NCBI RefSeq assembly: GCF_000733475.1
Contig: NZ_JPFK01000009.1
Location: 1-64,000 of the forward strand
Length of the DNA stretch: 64,000 nt
Reading direction: 5' to 3'
Source: Mangrovimonas yunxiaonensis
Lineage (GTDB): Bacteria > Bacteroidota > Bacteroidia > Flavobacteriales > Flavobacteriaceae
Shown here in pieces: positions 53,207-61,058 of the stretch (positions are counted from its first letter, which is position 1; every line of letters begins with the position of its first letter). The notes under the pieces are model-generated. The model was not told where the DNA came from, ran no database searches, and saw nothing but the letters and a program-made list of their open reading frames with translations. The position numbers and the translations under genes are program-made.

Positions 53207-53346
53207 ATTTAAATGCTTAAATGGTATTTAAAAAAAAGGGTTAAATCCTAAGCTTGCCTAATGCCAATTTCTTTTTAAACGGTGTTTAGATTAGATGGTG
53301 CCCTTGAATTTTAAATCTGGTGATTAAAACTTTTTAAAGACTATGT

Positions 53347-55518
53347 TTATTTTTTTATAGCCTCAACCAACTCCAATTGATCCAAAGCCACATTGGTGGT
53401 AAACAAACCGTAGTTTACTATGGCTTTGTTTTTTTCAATCTTGTCAATACTGCCAACAGCACGACCATCTTCCAAGCGTACACGATCGCCAACTTTTAAT
53501 TTGGGCTTTGGCTTTTGTGGTTGTGAGGCCGCTTTTTTCTTTTCGGCTTTCTTTTTCTTTCGGATGACTTCAACTGTTTTTTCGGCCTCTTGTTTTACTT
53601 GTTGCGCCTTGATCTTTTCAACCTGCTTTTGCTTTTTTGTTTTTTGTTTGCGTTTGGAATTTTCTATTTGAACAAGCTTAAACAATTCGTTCATTAAATC
53701 GCGTTTGCGTTTATTTTCGAAATAGGTTTCAGACAGATCGTTAACTTTTTGCCCTAGGTAAATTAAGCGCTGGTTGCTATCGTATAATTCCTGATAATCT
53801 TCTAATTTTTTTTGAATACGGGCATTAATTCCCTCCAGTTTATCGGCTTCGTCCTGCTTTTTACGCTCGTTTTCTTTTAGGGAGCGTTCGGTCTTTTCTA
53901 ACTTACTACGCTCTTTTTGAAGTTTGGCAATGGTACGATCAAAACGCACTTTGCCGCGTTCTATTTTCTTCTTAGCCTTGTTTATTAAACTATATGGAAT
54001 GCCGTTTTTTTGAGCCACCTCAAAGGTAAACGAACTACCCGCTTGCCCCAAGGCTAACTTAAACATGGGCTGTAACGAGTGTTCGTCAAACAACATGTTG
54101 GCATTTTGCATGTAGGGCAACTCGTTGGCTAAAATTTTTAGGTTGGAGTAGTGGGTGGTAATAATTCCAAAAGCTTCGCGCTCGTAAAACACTTCTAGAA
54201 AGGTTTCGGCCAAAGCGCCACCCAACTCGGGATCACTACCTGTACCAAACTCATCGATTAAAAATAGGGTGTTGGCATTGCACCGCTTAAGAAAATAATT
54301 CATCTGCTTTAAGCGGTAACTATAGGTACTTAAATGATTTTCTATAGATTGATTGTCGCCAATATCGCTTAAAATCCGATCAAACAAACACATTTTACTG
54401 CGTTCGTGTACAGGAATAAGCAAACCACTTTGCAGCATAAGCTGTAACAACCCAACGGTTTTTAGCGTAATACTCTTACCCCCTGCATTGGGGCCAGAAA
54501 TTACAATAATACGGTTGTCTTGGGCCAATACTATGGTTTGTGGGTAGGTAGTCTCTCCCTTTTTTTTATTGTTTAAATAGAGTAGTGGGTGGTAGGCGTC
54601 GCGTAGGTAAAGCTCACGTGCCTCTGTAACCTCTGGTAAAATGGCGTTTAACTGTTGGGCGTACTTGGCCTTGGCCGAAATAACATCCATTTGTACCAAA
54701 AATGTTTGGTATTGCTGTAACAATAAGGCAAACGGACGAATAAAATTGGTGAGTTCTTTTAATATTCGTGTAATTTCTTCTTTCTCCTCATACTCTAAAT
54801 TACTTAGTTCTCTTGTATACTGCAAAGTCGTTTGTGGCTCAATAAAAACAATGCTTCCCGTTTTACTGCCTCCCAAAATGGCGCCCTTTACCTTACGTCT
54901 ATACATGGACTTTACGGCCAGAACCCGCTTGTTGTCCACCACAGACTCCCTAATGTCATCTAAATACTCTAAACCGGCATAATGATTTAAAGCGGTTGTA
55001 AAGCTTTGGTTTATGGTGCCCTTTAGCTTGTTTATGCCTTGGCGTAATTCCAGAAGTAACGGAGAGGCTTCGTTTTTTATATCACCAAAACGATCAATAA
55101 TGGCATTTATGGCATCAATAAGCGCTTTGGTAACCTCAATATTGGCAGCAAAAGTATGGAGCTTAGGGTAGTAAACTTCAAACTTTTTAAGAAACAGAAT
55201 TATTGTATTAGATGTTGCCGAAACCGAAGCTATTTTTTGCAAGCTATGAACCTCTAAAAAGGAATTCTCAATTTTAAGCAACTTAATCTCTTTGGTTAGT
55301 GGCTCGAAATGATGGTTAGGAATGCGATTTTCATTGTCAAAGGACGCTAGATATTCGTTGGTTAGCCCCAAGGCAAACAAAACCTCTTCTTCGGTTTTGT
55401 ACGGCAACGTTTGTAAAATAGCCTCGTGCCCCAATGCGGTAAGGGCATGTTCGCCAACTTGCTCTAAAACCGTGTAAAATTCTAAATCCTGTAATGTTTT
55501 CTTATGAATGTTAATCAT
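53347..55518 (-). CDS. MutS2-like ATPase without Smr domain
   Basis: A cytosolic P-loop ATPase of 723 aa. The MutS core is visible: GPNAGGKSITLKTVGL (Walker A), DIGDNQSIENHLSTYS, LFLIDEFGTGSDPELGGALAE and ITTHYSNL (switch His). After the ATPase comes a long Lys/Glu-rich coiled coil (about residues 500-665) and a KOW-like domain (VGDRVRLEDGRAVGSIDKIEKNKAIVNYG). The Smr nuclease domain normally at the C-terminus of MutS2 (~780 aa) is absent; similar truncated forms are common in Bacteroidota as I recall. MutS2 is linked to recombination suppression or to ribosome rescue; the latter role needs Smr, so the activity here is uncertain. Confidence 0.88.
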   Translation of the reverse strand: MINIHKKTLQDLEFYTVLEQVGEHALTALGHEAILQTLPYKTEEEVLFALGLTNEYLASFDNENRIPNHHFEPLTKEIKLLKIENSFLEVHSLQKIASVSATSNTIILFLKKFEVYYPKLHTFAANIEVTKALIDAINAIIDRFGDIKNEASPLLLELRQGINKLKGTINQSFTTALNHYAGLEYLDDIRESVVDNKRVLAVKSMYRRKVKGAILGGSKTGSIVFIEPQTTLQYTRELSNLEYEEKEEITRILKELTNFIRPFALLLQQYQTFLVQMDVISAKAKYAQQLNAILPEVTEARELYLRDAYHPLLYLNNKKKGETTYPQTIVLAQDNRIIVISGPNAGGKSITLKTVGLLQLMLQSGLLIPVHERSKMCLFDRILSDIGDNQSIENHLSTYSYRLKQMNYFLKRCNANTLFLIDEFGTGSDPELGGALAETFLEVFYEREAFGIITTHYSNLKILANELPYMQNANMLFDEHSLQPMFKLALGQAGSSFTFEVAQKNGIPYSLINKAKKKIERGKVRFDRTIAKLQKERSKLEKTERSLKENERKKQDEADKLEGINARIQKKLEDYQELYDSNQRLIYLGQKVNDLSETYFENKRKRDLMNELFKLVQIENSKRKQKTKKQKQVEKIKAQQVKQEAEKTVEVIRKKKKAEKKKAASQPQKPKPKLKVGDRVRLEDGRAVGSIDKIEKNKAIVNYGLFTTNVALDQLELVEAIKK

Positions 55519-55543
55519 ACCGCCTTTCTGCCAATTTTTTCAA

Positions 55544-55551
55544 CAAATGTA
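55544..55551 (-). promoter_or_regulatory. -7 element of the mutS2-like gene
   Basis: On the reverse strand TACATTTG (exact TAnnTTTG), 25 nt before the ATG. Confidence 0.5.
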
Positions 55552-55584
55552 CAGATAATTTAGTTTTTGTGTTGTTTCCATAGT

Positions 55585-55598
55585 ACCTTAGTTAAGGT
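55585..55598. promoter_or_regulatory. Perfect dyad upstream of the alpha/beta hydrolase
   Basis: ACCTTA-GT-TAAGGT is a perfect 14-bp palindrome between the divergent mutS2-like and hydrolase genes, 31 nt before the hydrolase ATG. Confidence 0.35.
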
Positions 55599-55629
55599 CA
55601 TTTTTAATTAAAAATTTAAGCCTTTTGCA

Positions 55630-56577
55630 ATGAAAAAGTATTTTTCCATAGTAATCTTGCTATTAAGCTGTAATGTAAACGAGTTTCCAGACAGTTACTA
55701 CAAAACGCCAGAGTACCTTACAACCTCCAGCCTGGCCTACAAACAATACTATAAAGCCTACAATGAATCTTTGGCATTGTGGGACGTAGATTTTGAAGAA
55801 TTGTACATCCCAACATCGCATGGCATGGCACATGTTACAAAAAGTGGTAGAAACAGCGGAACACCATTGGTTTTACTGCATGGTATGGAGGCAAGCTCTA
55901 CCATGTGGTACCCCAACATAAAGGCGCTTAGTAAAGACCACTGCGTGTTTACCATAGACCTTATTACAGAGCCAGGAAAATCAAAAAAAACCAAAGACTT
56001 CGATAGTGTAGATGAGCTAATACAATGGTATAACGACATTTTTAACAAACTACACCTTAAGCAGGTTAATGTAATTGGCGCTTCGAGGGGCGGTTGGCTG
56101 GCCACCAAACTTGCGGTTGAAAATCCAGACCGAATTAATACACTAATTCTTTTAAGCCCGGCTCAAACTTTTGTATGGATTCCGCCAAGCCAAGACCTTT
56201 TAACCAACATCTTTAATGCATTTTCTTCTGAAAGAAAGAAGGTTTATCGCACTTTAGAAACCATGACCGTAAACATGAATAACATCTCTAAAACATATTT
56301 AGACCAATACGTTTTAGGAAAAAAATTAGAGATAGAAAATCAGTTTGTGGCAGCCATGCAGCCTTTTTCTAAAAAAGAATTGGCAAAATTAAACATGCCT
56401 GTTTATATCTTAATAGGGGATAACGATTTAATTAACAACAACCGAAGTTTATCGTATGCCAATGAAGCCATTACAACGGTTAAAGGCGAAGTATTGCCTA
56501 ACTCAGGACATTTTATATCCATTGATCAAGCCGAGGCTGTTAACAATAAAATACTAACCTTTTTAAAGAAACATTAA
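55630..56577 (+). CDS. Alpha/beta hydrolase, exported
   Basis: A 315-aa alpha/beta-hydrolase with an N-terminal lipoprotein-type signal (MKKYFSIVILLLSCNVN; Cys14 as possible lipobox). Nucleophile motif VIGASRGGWLA (Ser in GxSxG variant GASRG), oxyanion segment LLHGMEASSTMWYPN, acid in IGDNDLI and the catalytic His in NSGHFISID near the C-terminus. The fold is that of esterases, lipases and haloperoxidases; no substrate can be named. The stop overlaps the stop codon of the small reverse-strand gene downstream. Confidence 0.88.
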   Translation: MKKYFSIVILLLSCNVNEFPDSYYKTPEYLTTSSLAYKQYYKAYNESLALWDVDFEELYIPTSHGMAHVTKSGRNSGTPLVLLHGMEASSTMWYPNIKALSKDHCVFTIDLITEPGKSKKTKDFDSVDELIQWYNDIFNKLHLKQVNVIGASRGGWLATKLAVENPDRINTLILLSPAQTFVWIPPSQDLLTNIFNAFSSERKKVYRTLETMTVNMNNISKTYLDQYVLGKKLEIENQFVAAMQPFSKKELAKLNMPVYILIGDNDLINNNRSLSYANEAITTVKGEVLPNSGHFISIDQAEAVNNKILTFLKKH

Positions 56578-56708
56578 GCTTCTTTTACAATTAAGGGCGG
56601 TACTGTTGAGCGCTTTTTTCTAGTGTTTGTTCTATTTGTACTAAAAAACAACAACATAAAGTTTAAAGCCACTAAAAAAGTTAACACGCCTATGATTACT
56701 AATAGCAT
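56574..56708 (-). CDS. Small membrane protein (44 aa), paralogue of 59055-59243
   Basis: This short frame encodes MLLVIIGVLTFLVALNFMLL, one strongly hydrophobic helix, then a basic tail (NRTNTRKKRSTVPP). It aligns without gaps with the 62-aa frame at 59055-59243: 17 of the first 30 residues are identical. A canonical promoter (56733-56761) lies directly upstream. The homology and promoter make it a real gene despite its size. Function unknown; a single-pass membrane protein with a cytoplasmic basic tail is likely. It overlaps the convergent hydrolase stop by 4 nt. Confidence 0.75.
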   Translation of the reverse strand: MLLVIIGVLTFLVALNFMLLFFSTNRTNTRKKRSTVPPLIVKEA

Positions 56709-56732
56709 ACAAATTGATTAACGCTTACACCG

Positions 56733-56761
56733 CAAAAGTATATCATAATTTTGGCTTACAA
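56733..56761 (-). promoter_or_regulatory. Canonical promoter of the small membrane gene
   Basis: On the reverse strand TTG at 56761-56759, an 18-nt spacer and TACTTTTG (exact TAnnTTTG) at 56740-56733, 24 nt before the ATG. Confidence 0.7.
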
Positions 56762-56870
56762 AAACTTAGAGGATAAATTGTTAATTTAATCACATTTAAC
56801 GCAATGGGGTTACTTAAACAAAACCCTTGCGTAAGGTTTTTGTAACGCAATAACACCCTATAAAACAAAC

Positions 56871-58364
56871 TTATAGGTTAACCGAAAGGGTTAGCCATAC
56901 CATGGTTACAACGGTTAAAATAATAAGTAAAGGCGTTACAAATTTTAACCATTTGTCGAAGCCTATTTTTACCATAGCCAACGAAGCTAAAATTAAACCT
57001 GTAGGATTAATAAAGGCAAACAGTCCCATGCCATATTGATAACAATTTACAATTACATCACGGCCAAAACCAAAACTGTCGGCCAATGGCGACATAATGG
57101 GCATGGTTAAAACCGCCATACCAGAAGAACTGGGAATAAAAAACGACAATCCGCTGTAGGCAAACAGCAAAATATTAGCAAAAATACTTTTATCCATACC
57201 ACTGGTCATGCTGGTAACTTGGTGCAAAATGGTATCGCTAATCATGCCATCTTCCATAATAACCGAAACCCCACGGGCAATTCCAATAATTAAGGCCACA
57301 CCCAACAAATCGCTTGCTCCTTTAACAAAAGTGTCTACAAAATCTGCTTCTTTTATTTTTCCTAAAAACCCAATAACAATGGCGCCAACCAAAAAAACCG
57401 TAGTCATTTCTAAAAACCACCAGTCCAATTGCGAAACGCCATAAATCATAACAACAAAGCACAAAGCAAATACAATTAAAATAAGCCTAAGTCTTGACGT
57501 TAAGGACATGGTTCCTCCCGAAATGGTTCCGAAAAGAGCTTGAATCTCGTCCTTATGTTCATAAACCAGGGACTTTTCGGGGTTCTTTTTTACATTATTG
57601 GCATATCGTAAAATGTAAATAATACAAATAAGGGTACAAATGGCCAACATACCAATACGTCCATAAAGCCCGGTGGTCCAGTTTATGCCTGCAGCATCTG
57701 ATGCAATTATGGTACTAAAGGGGTTAACTGTGGAGCACATTGTACCAATAGACGACCCTATATAAATAGCTGCCAAGGGCACCATGCCATCGTATTTTGC
57801 TGCTAAAAATATGGGAATAAGAATGGGGTAGAAGGCAATAGTTTCTTCTGCTAGCCCAAAGGTAGTTCCGCCCAAAGCTATTAAACTAGTTACCAATATA
57901 ATCAGCCAATATTCGTGGCCTTTCAATTTTTTGGCCAGCCATGAAATTCCGGCACCAAAGGCTCCCGTAGCATTCATAATGCCTATTAAACCACCTATTA
58001 TCAACACGAGAAAAATAATGTCTGCCGCCTCTATAATGCCCCTTATGGGTGATTTTAAAAACGATAGTAATCCTTGTGGGGCCGAGGCAACTTCGGCATA
58101 AGTCCCCGGAATGGATATGGGTTTCCAGATATCGCCATTGGTAAATTTATCAAGCGCAATTTGAATGTTTAGCTTATCGAGGGTTTCCTGCGAAGCAGCT
58201 AGTTTTTGGGTTTCGTTACTGGTCTGTCTTAAAAACAGGTTTTCGGTTTTGTTATAAACCAATGTGTCGTACTTTCCTGCAGGAATAACCCAAGTTAGCA
58301 GCGCTGCAAGTCCAGCTATAATTAAAAGTACAGTTTGCGCAGTTGGAAATTTTATGTTTTTCAA
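56871..58364 (-). CDS. YfcC-family transporter
   Basis: Integral membrane protein of 497 aa with about twelve helices. The DcuC/YfcC superfamily (arginine/ornithine-antiporter-like or C4-dicarboxylate-like) is suggested by LLTWVIPAGKYDTL at the N-terminus, IIGGLIGIMNATGAFGAGISWLAKKLKGHE, FGLAEETIAFYPILIPIFLAAKYDGM, AIYIGSSIGTMCSTVNPFSTIIASDAAG and FFIPSSSGMAVLTMPIM. No substrate-determining residue can be read by eye. Its promoter lies inside the start of ung on the other strand, so the two are divergently controlled from one small region. Confidence 0.88.
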   Translation of the reverse strand: MKNIKFPTAQTVLLIIAGLAALLTWVIPAGKYDTLVYNKTENLFLRQTSNETQKLAASQETLDKLNIQIALDKFTNGDIWKPISIPGTYAEVASAPQGLLSFLKSPIRGIIEAADIIFLVLIIGGLIGIMNATGAFGAGISWLAKKLKGHEYWLIILVTSLIALGGTTFGLAEETIAFYPILIPIFLAAKYDGMVPLAAIYIGSSIGTMCSTVNPFSTIIASDAAGINWTTGLYGRIGMLAICTLICIIYILRYANNVKKNPEKSLVYEHKDEIQALFGTISGGTMSLTSRLRLILIVFALCFVVMIYGVSQLDWWFLEMTTVFLVGAIVIGFLGKIKEADFVDTFVKGASDLLGVALIIGIARGVSVIMEDGMISDTILHQVTSMTSGMDKSIFANILLFAYSGLSFFIPSSSGMAVLTMPIMSPLADSFGFGRDVIVNCYQYGMGLFAFINPTGLILASLAMVKIGFDKWLKFVTPLLIILTVVTMVWLTLSVNL

Positions 58365-58426
58365 TGTAATAAGTCGTTTTAAAAATAAAGATAATATTAT
58401 TTTAGTGCCCAGTATTTTTAATCACA

Positions 58427-58455
58427 CAAATATACATGAAAGTTACTATTCACAA
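58427..58455 (-). promoter_or_regulatory. Promoter of the yfcC-like gene, overlapping ung
   Basis: On the reverse strand TTG at 58455-58453, an 18-nt spacer and CAAATATA (reverse complement TATATTTG) at 58434-58427, 62 nt before the ATG at 58364. It overlaps the first codons of ung. Confidence 0.6.
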
Positions 58456-59101
58456 CAGTTGGAAGCCTTTTTTGAAAACCGAGTTTGAAAAACCCTACTT
58501 TCAGGCTTTGGCTAATTTTGTAAAGCAGGAATACCAAAACCAGACGTGTTACCCGCCAGGGTCGCTTATTTTTTCGGCTTTCGATAAATGTGCTTTTCAG
58601 GATTTGAAGGTTGTGATTATTGGTCAAGATCCTTACCATGGTGTGGGGCAGGCCAACGGCTTGTGCTTTTCTGTTTCTGATGGGATCTCACATCCGCCAT
58701 CGTTGATTAATATTTTTAAGGAAATCTCTTCTGATATTGGCAAGCCATATCCAGAGAGCGGTAATTTAGAGCGTTGGGCAGCGCAAGGGGTGCTTTTATT
58801 AAATGCGACATTAACGGTTAGGGCGCATCAAGCGGGAAGTCATCAAAATAAAGGGTGGGAGACTTTTACCAATGAAGTTATTAAGGCCATAAGCAACCAT
58901 AAGAAAGAGGTGGTGTTTTTACTTTGGGGCGGTTTTGCCAAAAAGAAAGCTAAGTTAATCGATAAGGAAAAGCATTATATTTTAACTTCTGGACATCCGT
59001 CGCCTTTAAGCGCCAATAGAGGGTATTGGTTTGGCAACAAACATTTTAGTCAAACTAACTCCCTGTTGGAGAAAGTTGGGTTGGCTCCAATTTCTTGGTA
59101 G
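58436..59101 (+). CDS. ung: Uracil-DNA glycosylase
   Basis: Family 1 UDG that removes uracil from DNA, cytosolic, 221 aa. Signature motifs are present: GQDPYHGVGQANGLCFSV with the catalytic Asp65, and GHPSPLSANRGYWFG with the His loop; LLLNATLTVRAHQAGSH also matches. The gene ends 47 nt inside the small reverse-strand gene. It is divergent from the YfcC-like gene. Confidence 0.97.
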   Translation: MKVTIHNSWKPFLKTEFEKPYFQALANFVKQEYQNQTCYPPGSLIFSAFDKCAFQDLKVVIIGQDPYHGVGQANGLCFSVSDGISHPPSLINIFKEISSDIGKPYPESGNLERWAAQGVLLLNATLTVRAHQAGSHQNKGWETFTNEVIKAISNHKKEVVFLLWGGFAKKKAKLIDKEKHYILTSGHPSPLSANRGYWFGNKHFSQTNSLLEKVGLAPISW

Positions 59102-59243
59102 CAGGTAAGGGGTTTGGTGTTTCTAAAGCAGAAAGTGTTGCAACGTCATTATCGCGCTTGGTAGTTTTGTTGCAACTAAAAAACAACAATAAAAAATTAA
59201 TGAGTACTAATACAAAAAGGATTCCTATAACGGTTAGTATCAT
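59055..59243 (-). CDS. Small membrane protein (62 aa), paralogue of 56574-56708
   Basis: One hydrophobic helix (MILTVIGILFVLVLINFLLL) followed by a charged, Pro/Thr-rich tail. The first 30 residues align without gaps with the 44-aa protein at 56574-56708 (17 identical; SCNKTTKR against STNRTNTR). The last 47 nt overlap the 3' end of ung on the other strand, which explains why a conservative annotation would drop it. It lies 87 nt after the binding-protein-fold gene on the same strand and may be the last gene of that operon. Function unknown. Confidence 0.65.
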   Translation of the reverse strand: MILTVIGILFVLVLINFLLLFFSCNKTTKRDNDVATLSALETPNPLPATKKLEPTQLSPTGS

Positions 59244-59330
59244 AAAATGGTTAGTATTTGTTAATAGCTATTCATTAAATATAATGAAATTAAACCATAA
59301 TCTTAAATTATTTAAGAGAAAATAGCTTGA

Positions 59331-60185
59331 TTACAAATTGGCTGTCAATTTTTTATATGGCAATTTACTTTCAATGATACGCAATTTATAAAGTTCGTCC
59401 TGTACATTAAGGGTGGTTTTTTCATCTAAAACATCTTGCGACCACTCTGTTAGCGACAACCATTGCTGTACGTCTTCAATTTTTTGTCCATAGCGATTAG
59501 AAATGGTTTTATCTATGCTTGGTATGTCTTTAAAATCAGCGGTTATGGTATTAATAATGTTTAAAATGGTTTTTAACTCACTGCGGTGGTTTTCAACAAA
59601 CGTATTGCTAGCGGCAATAACAAAACAGGGCCATGGTGTGGGGCAATTAGCTATTCGTCTAAACACGCCATCATCAACAATGGGCTTGGTTGTAAACTTT
59701 TCCCATAAAAAATAGTCTGCCTGTTTGTTAGATAAGGCCTCTACAGCCCCGTCAAGGTTTTTAACAACTTCGAAGTTTAAATCGGCATCCAGGTTCCAAG
59801 CGTTGTTTTTGGCGTTAATATAGGCCATTAAATGCGAGCCCGACCCATAACGGCTAATGGCCGCCTTGGTGCCTTTTAAATCGTCTATGGTTTGATAGGT
59901 TGAATCTGCTGCCACATGCACGCCCCAAATTAATGGCGACTTTACAAAAACTTGTACAATGCTGCTCGGGTTGCCTTCTACAATATCCTTTATAATCCCT
60001 TCGGTAAGGATTACGGCAAGATCTATTTCTTCATTTCTTAAAGCCTTGCACATGTCTCCTGTGCCGCCATAATAGTCTTTCCACCTAAGGTTTATGTTCA
60101 CATCTTTAAAAGCACCACTTTTTAAGGCAAGGTACCAAGCCAAATTAAAATGTTCTGGAACACCTCCAATGTTTACTTGCTTCAT
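59331..60185 (-). CDS. Periplasmic-binding-protein-fold protein without signal peptide
   Basis: A 284-aa protein with the NMT1/THI5-like, type II binding-protein fold: VNIGGVPEHFNLAWYLALKSGAFKDVNINLRWKDYYGGTGDMCKALRNEEIDLAVILTEG, then LKGTKAAISRYGSGSHLMAY. There is no signal peptide or lipobox, so it should stay in the cytoplasm, and no ABC permease or ATPase lies nearby. It is 3 nt downstream of the nucleoside phosphorylase gene and is probably translationally coupled. A precedent for cytosolic proteins of this fold is the MqnA/MqnD enzymes and the THI5-type pyrimidine synthases; neither can be claimed. Substrate unknown. Confidence 0.82.
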   Translation of the reverse strand: MKQVNIGGVPEHFNLAWYLALKSGAFKDVNINLRWKDYYGGTGDMCKALRNEEIDLAVILTEGIIKDIVEGNPSSIVQVFVKSPLIWGVHVAADSTYQTIDDLKGTKAAISRYGSGSHLMAYINAKNNAWNLDADLNFEVVKNLDGAVEALSNKQADYFLWEKFTTKPIVDDGVFRRIANCPTPWPCFVIAASNTFVENHRSELKTILNIINTITADFKDIPSIDKTISNRYGQKIEDVQQWLSLTEWSQDVLDEKTTLNVQDELYKLRIIESKLPYKKLTANL

Positions 60186-60188
60186 AAT

Positions 60189-61058
60189 CTATTGCGTTAG
60201 TTTTTCCAAGGTATAGCGTATAAGCGCTTCTGTTATTTTTTTAGGGTATTTACTAAATTCTCCCAAAGGTCTGTTGGCTATAATGGCATTTAACGACAAG
60301 GCTTTATGCCCTAATAAGGCTGCAAGCCCATAAATACCGGCAGTCTCCATTTCCATGTTAGTTACCTTTAAACCTTGGTGGTTAAAGGATGCTAATTTAT
60401 CATTTAATTCACTATCCTGGACAGCCAATCGCAAAACACGTCCTTGCGGCCCATAAAACCCTACATTGGTAGCCGTAAAACCAATGTGGGTCTTCTTAGA
60501 CGTTAACCGATCTAGCAAGGCCGAACTCCCAGAAACCACATAAGGAGTCGATTTGGATTTATGCCAATTTAAGTGCTTTACCAATGCTTCGGAAATTGAG
60601 ACATCCAAAACATGGTCGCTTTTATAAAAATGAAGCAAACTATCAAAACCAACAGCATATTCACTCAATAAGAAACTATCTACCGGAATATCTGCTTGAA
60701 TAGAACCCGAGGTGCCTATACGCACAATATCTAGCGACGTAGGCGAGGGGTTTACTTCCCTAGTTTCAAAATTAATATTTACAAGGGCATCCAGTTCGTT
60801 AAGCACAATATCTATATTATCGGTTCCTATTCCTGTTGAAACCACCGATAGGCGCTTGCCGTTTAAAGTTCCTGTTTGCGTATGAAACTCCCGTTTTCTG
60901 GTTTTAAACTCTATCGTATCGAAATATTTTGTAACTACATCTACACGATCGGGGTCGCCAACAGTAATTACCGTTGGGGCAATGTGTTCTGGCCTTAGGT
61001 TTAAATGATATATGCTGCCATCTGGATTTATAATTAATTCTGATGCTTTAATTGCCAT
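60189..61058 (-). CDS. Nucleoside phosphorylase
   Basis: Cytosolic phosphorylase of the PNP/UDP family (trimer/hexamer superfamily), 289 aa from ATG 61058; the longer frame upstream is rejected because it only adds an odd N-terminus. Features are TVGDPDRVDVVTKYF near the N-terminus (phosphate-binding GDPxR), STGIGTDNIDIVLNEL, RIGTSGSIQADIP and NMEMETAGIYGLAALLGHKALSLNAIIANR (nucleoside-binding EME). It resembles uridine phosphorylases. Its start overlaps the end of the DUF1835 gene by 11 nt and its end is 3 nt from the binding-protein-fold gene. Confidence 0.9.
   Translation of the reverse strand: MAIKASELIINPDGSIYHLNLRPEHIAPTVITVGDPDRVDVVTKYFDTIEFKTRKREFHTQTGTLNGKRLSVVSTGIGTDNIDIVLNELDALVNINFETREVNPSPTSLDIVRIGTSGSIQADIPVDSFLLSEYAVGFDSLLHFYKSDHVLDVSISEALVKHLNWHKSKSTPYVVSGSSALLDRLTSKKTHIGFTATNVGFYGPQGRVLRLAVQDSELNDKLASFNHQGLKVTNMEMETAGIYGLAALLGHKALSLNAIIANRPLGEFSKYPKKITEALIRYTLEKLTQ

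Noticed and set aside
56797-56851. Repeated TAACGCAAT (56797-56805, 56843-56851) and an inverted TTGCGTA
   Set aside because: Short copies in the 3' region of the yfcC-like gene fit a terminator hairpin (AAAACC..TT/AAGGTTTT) and do not define a larger repeat or array.
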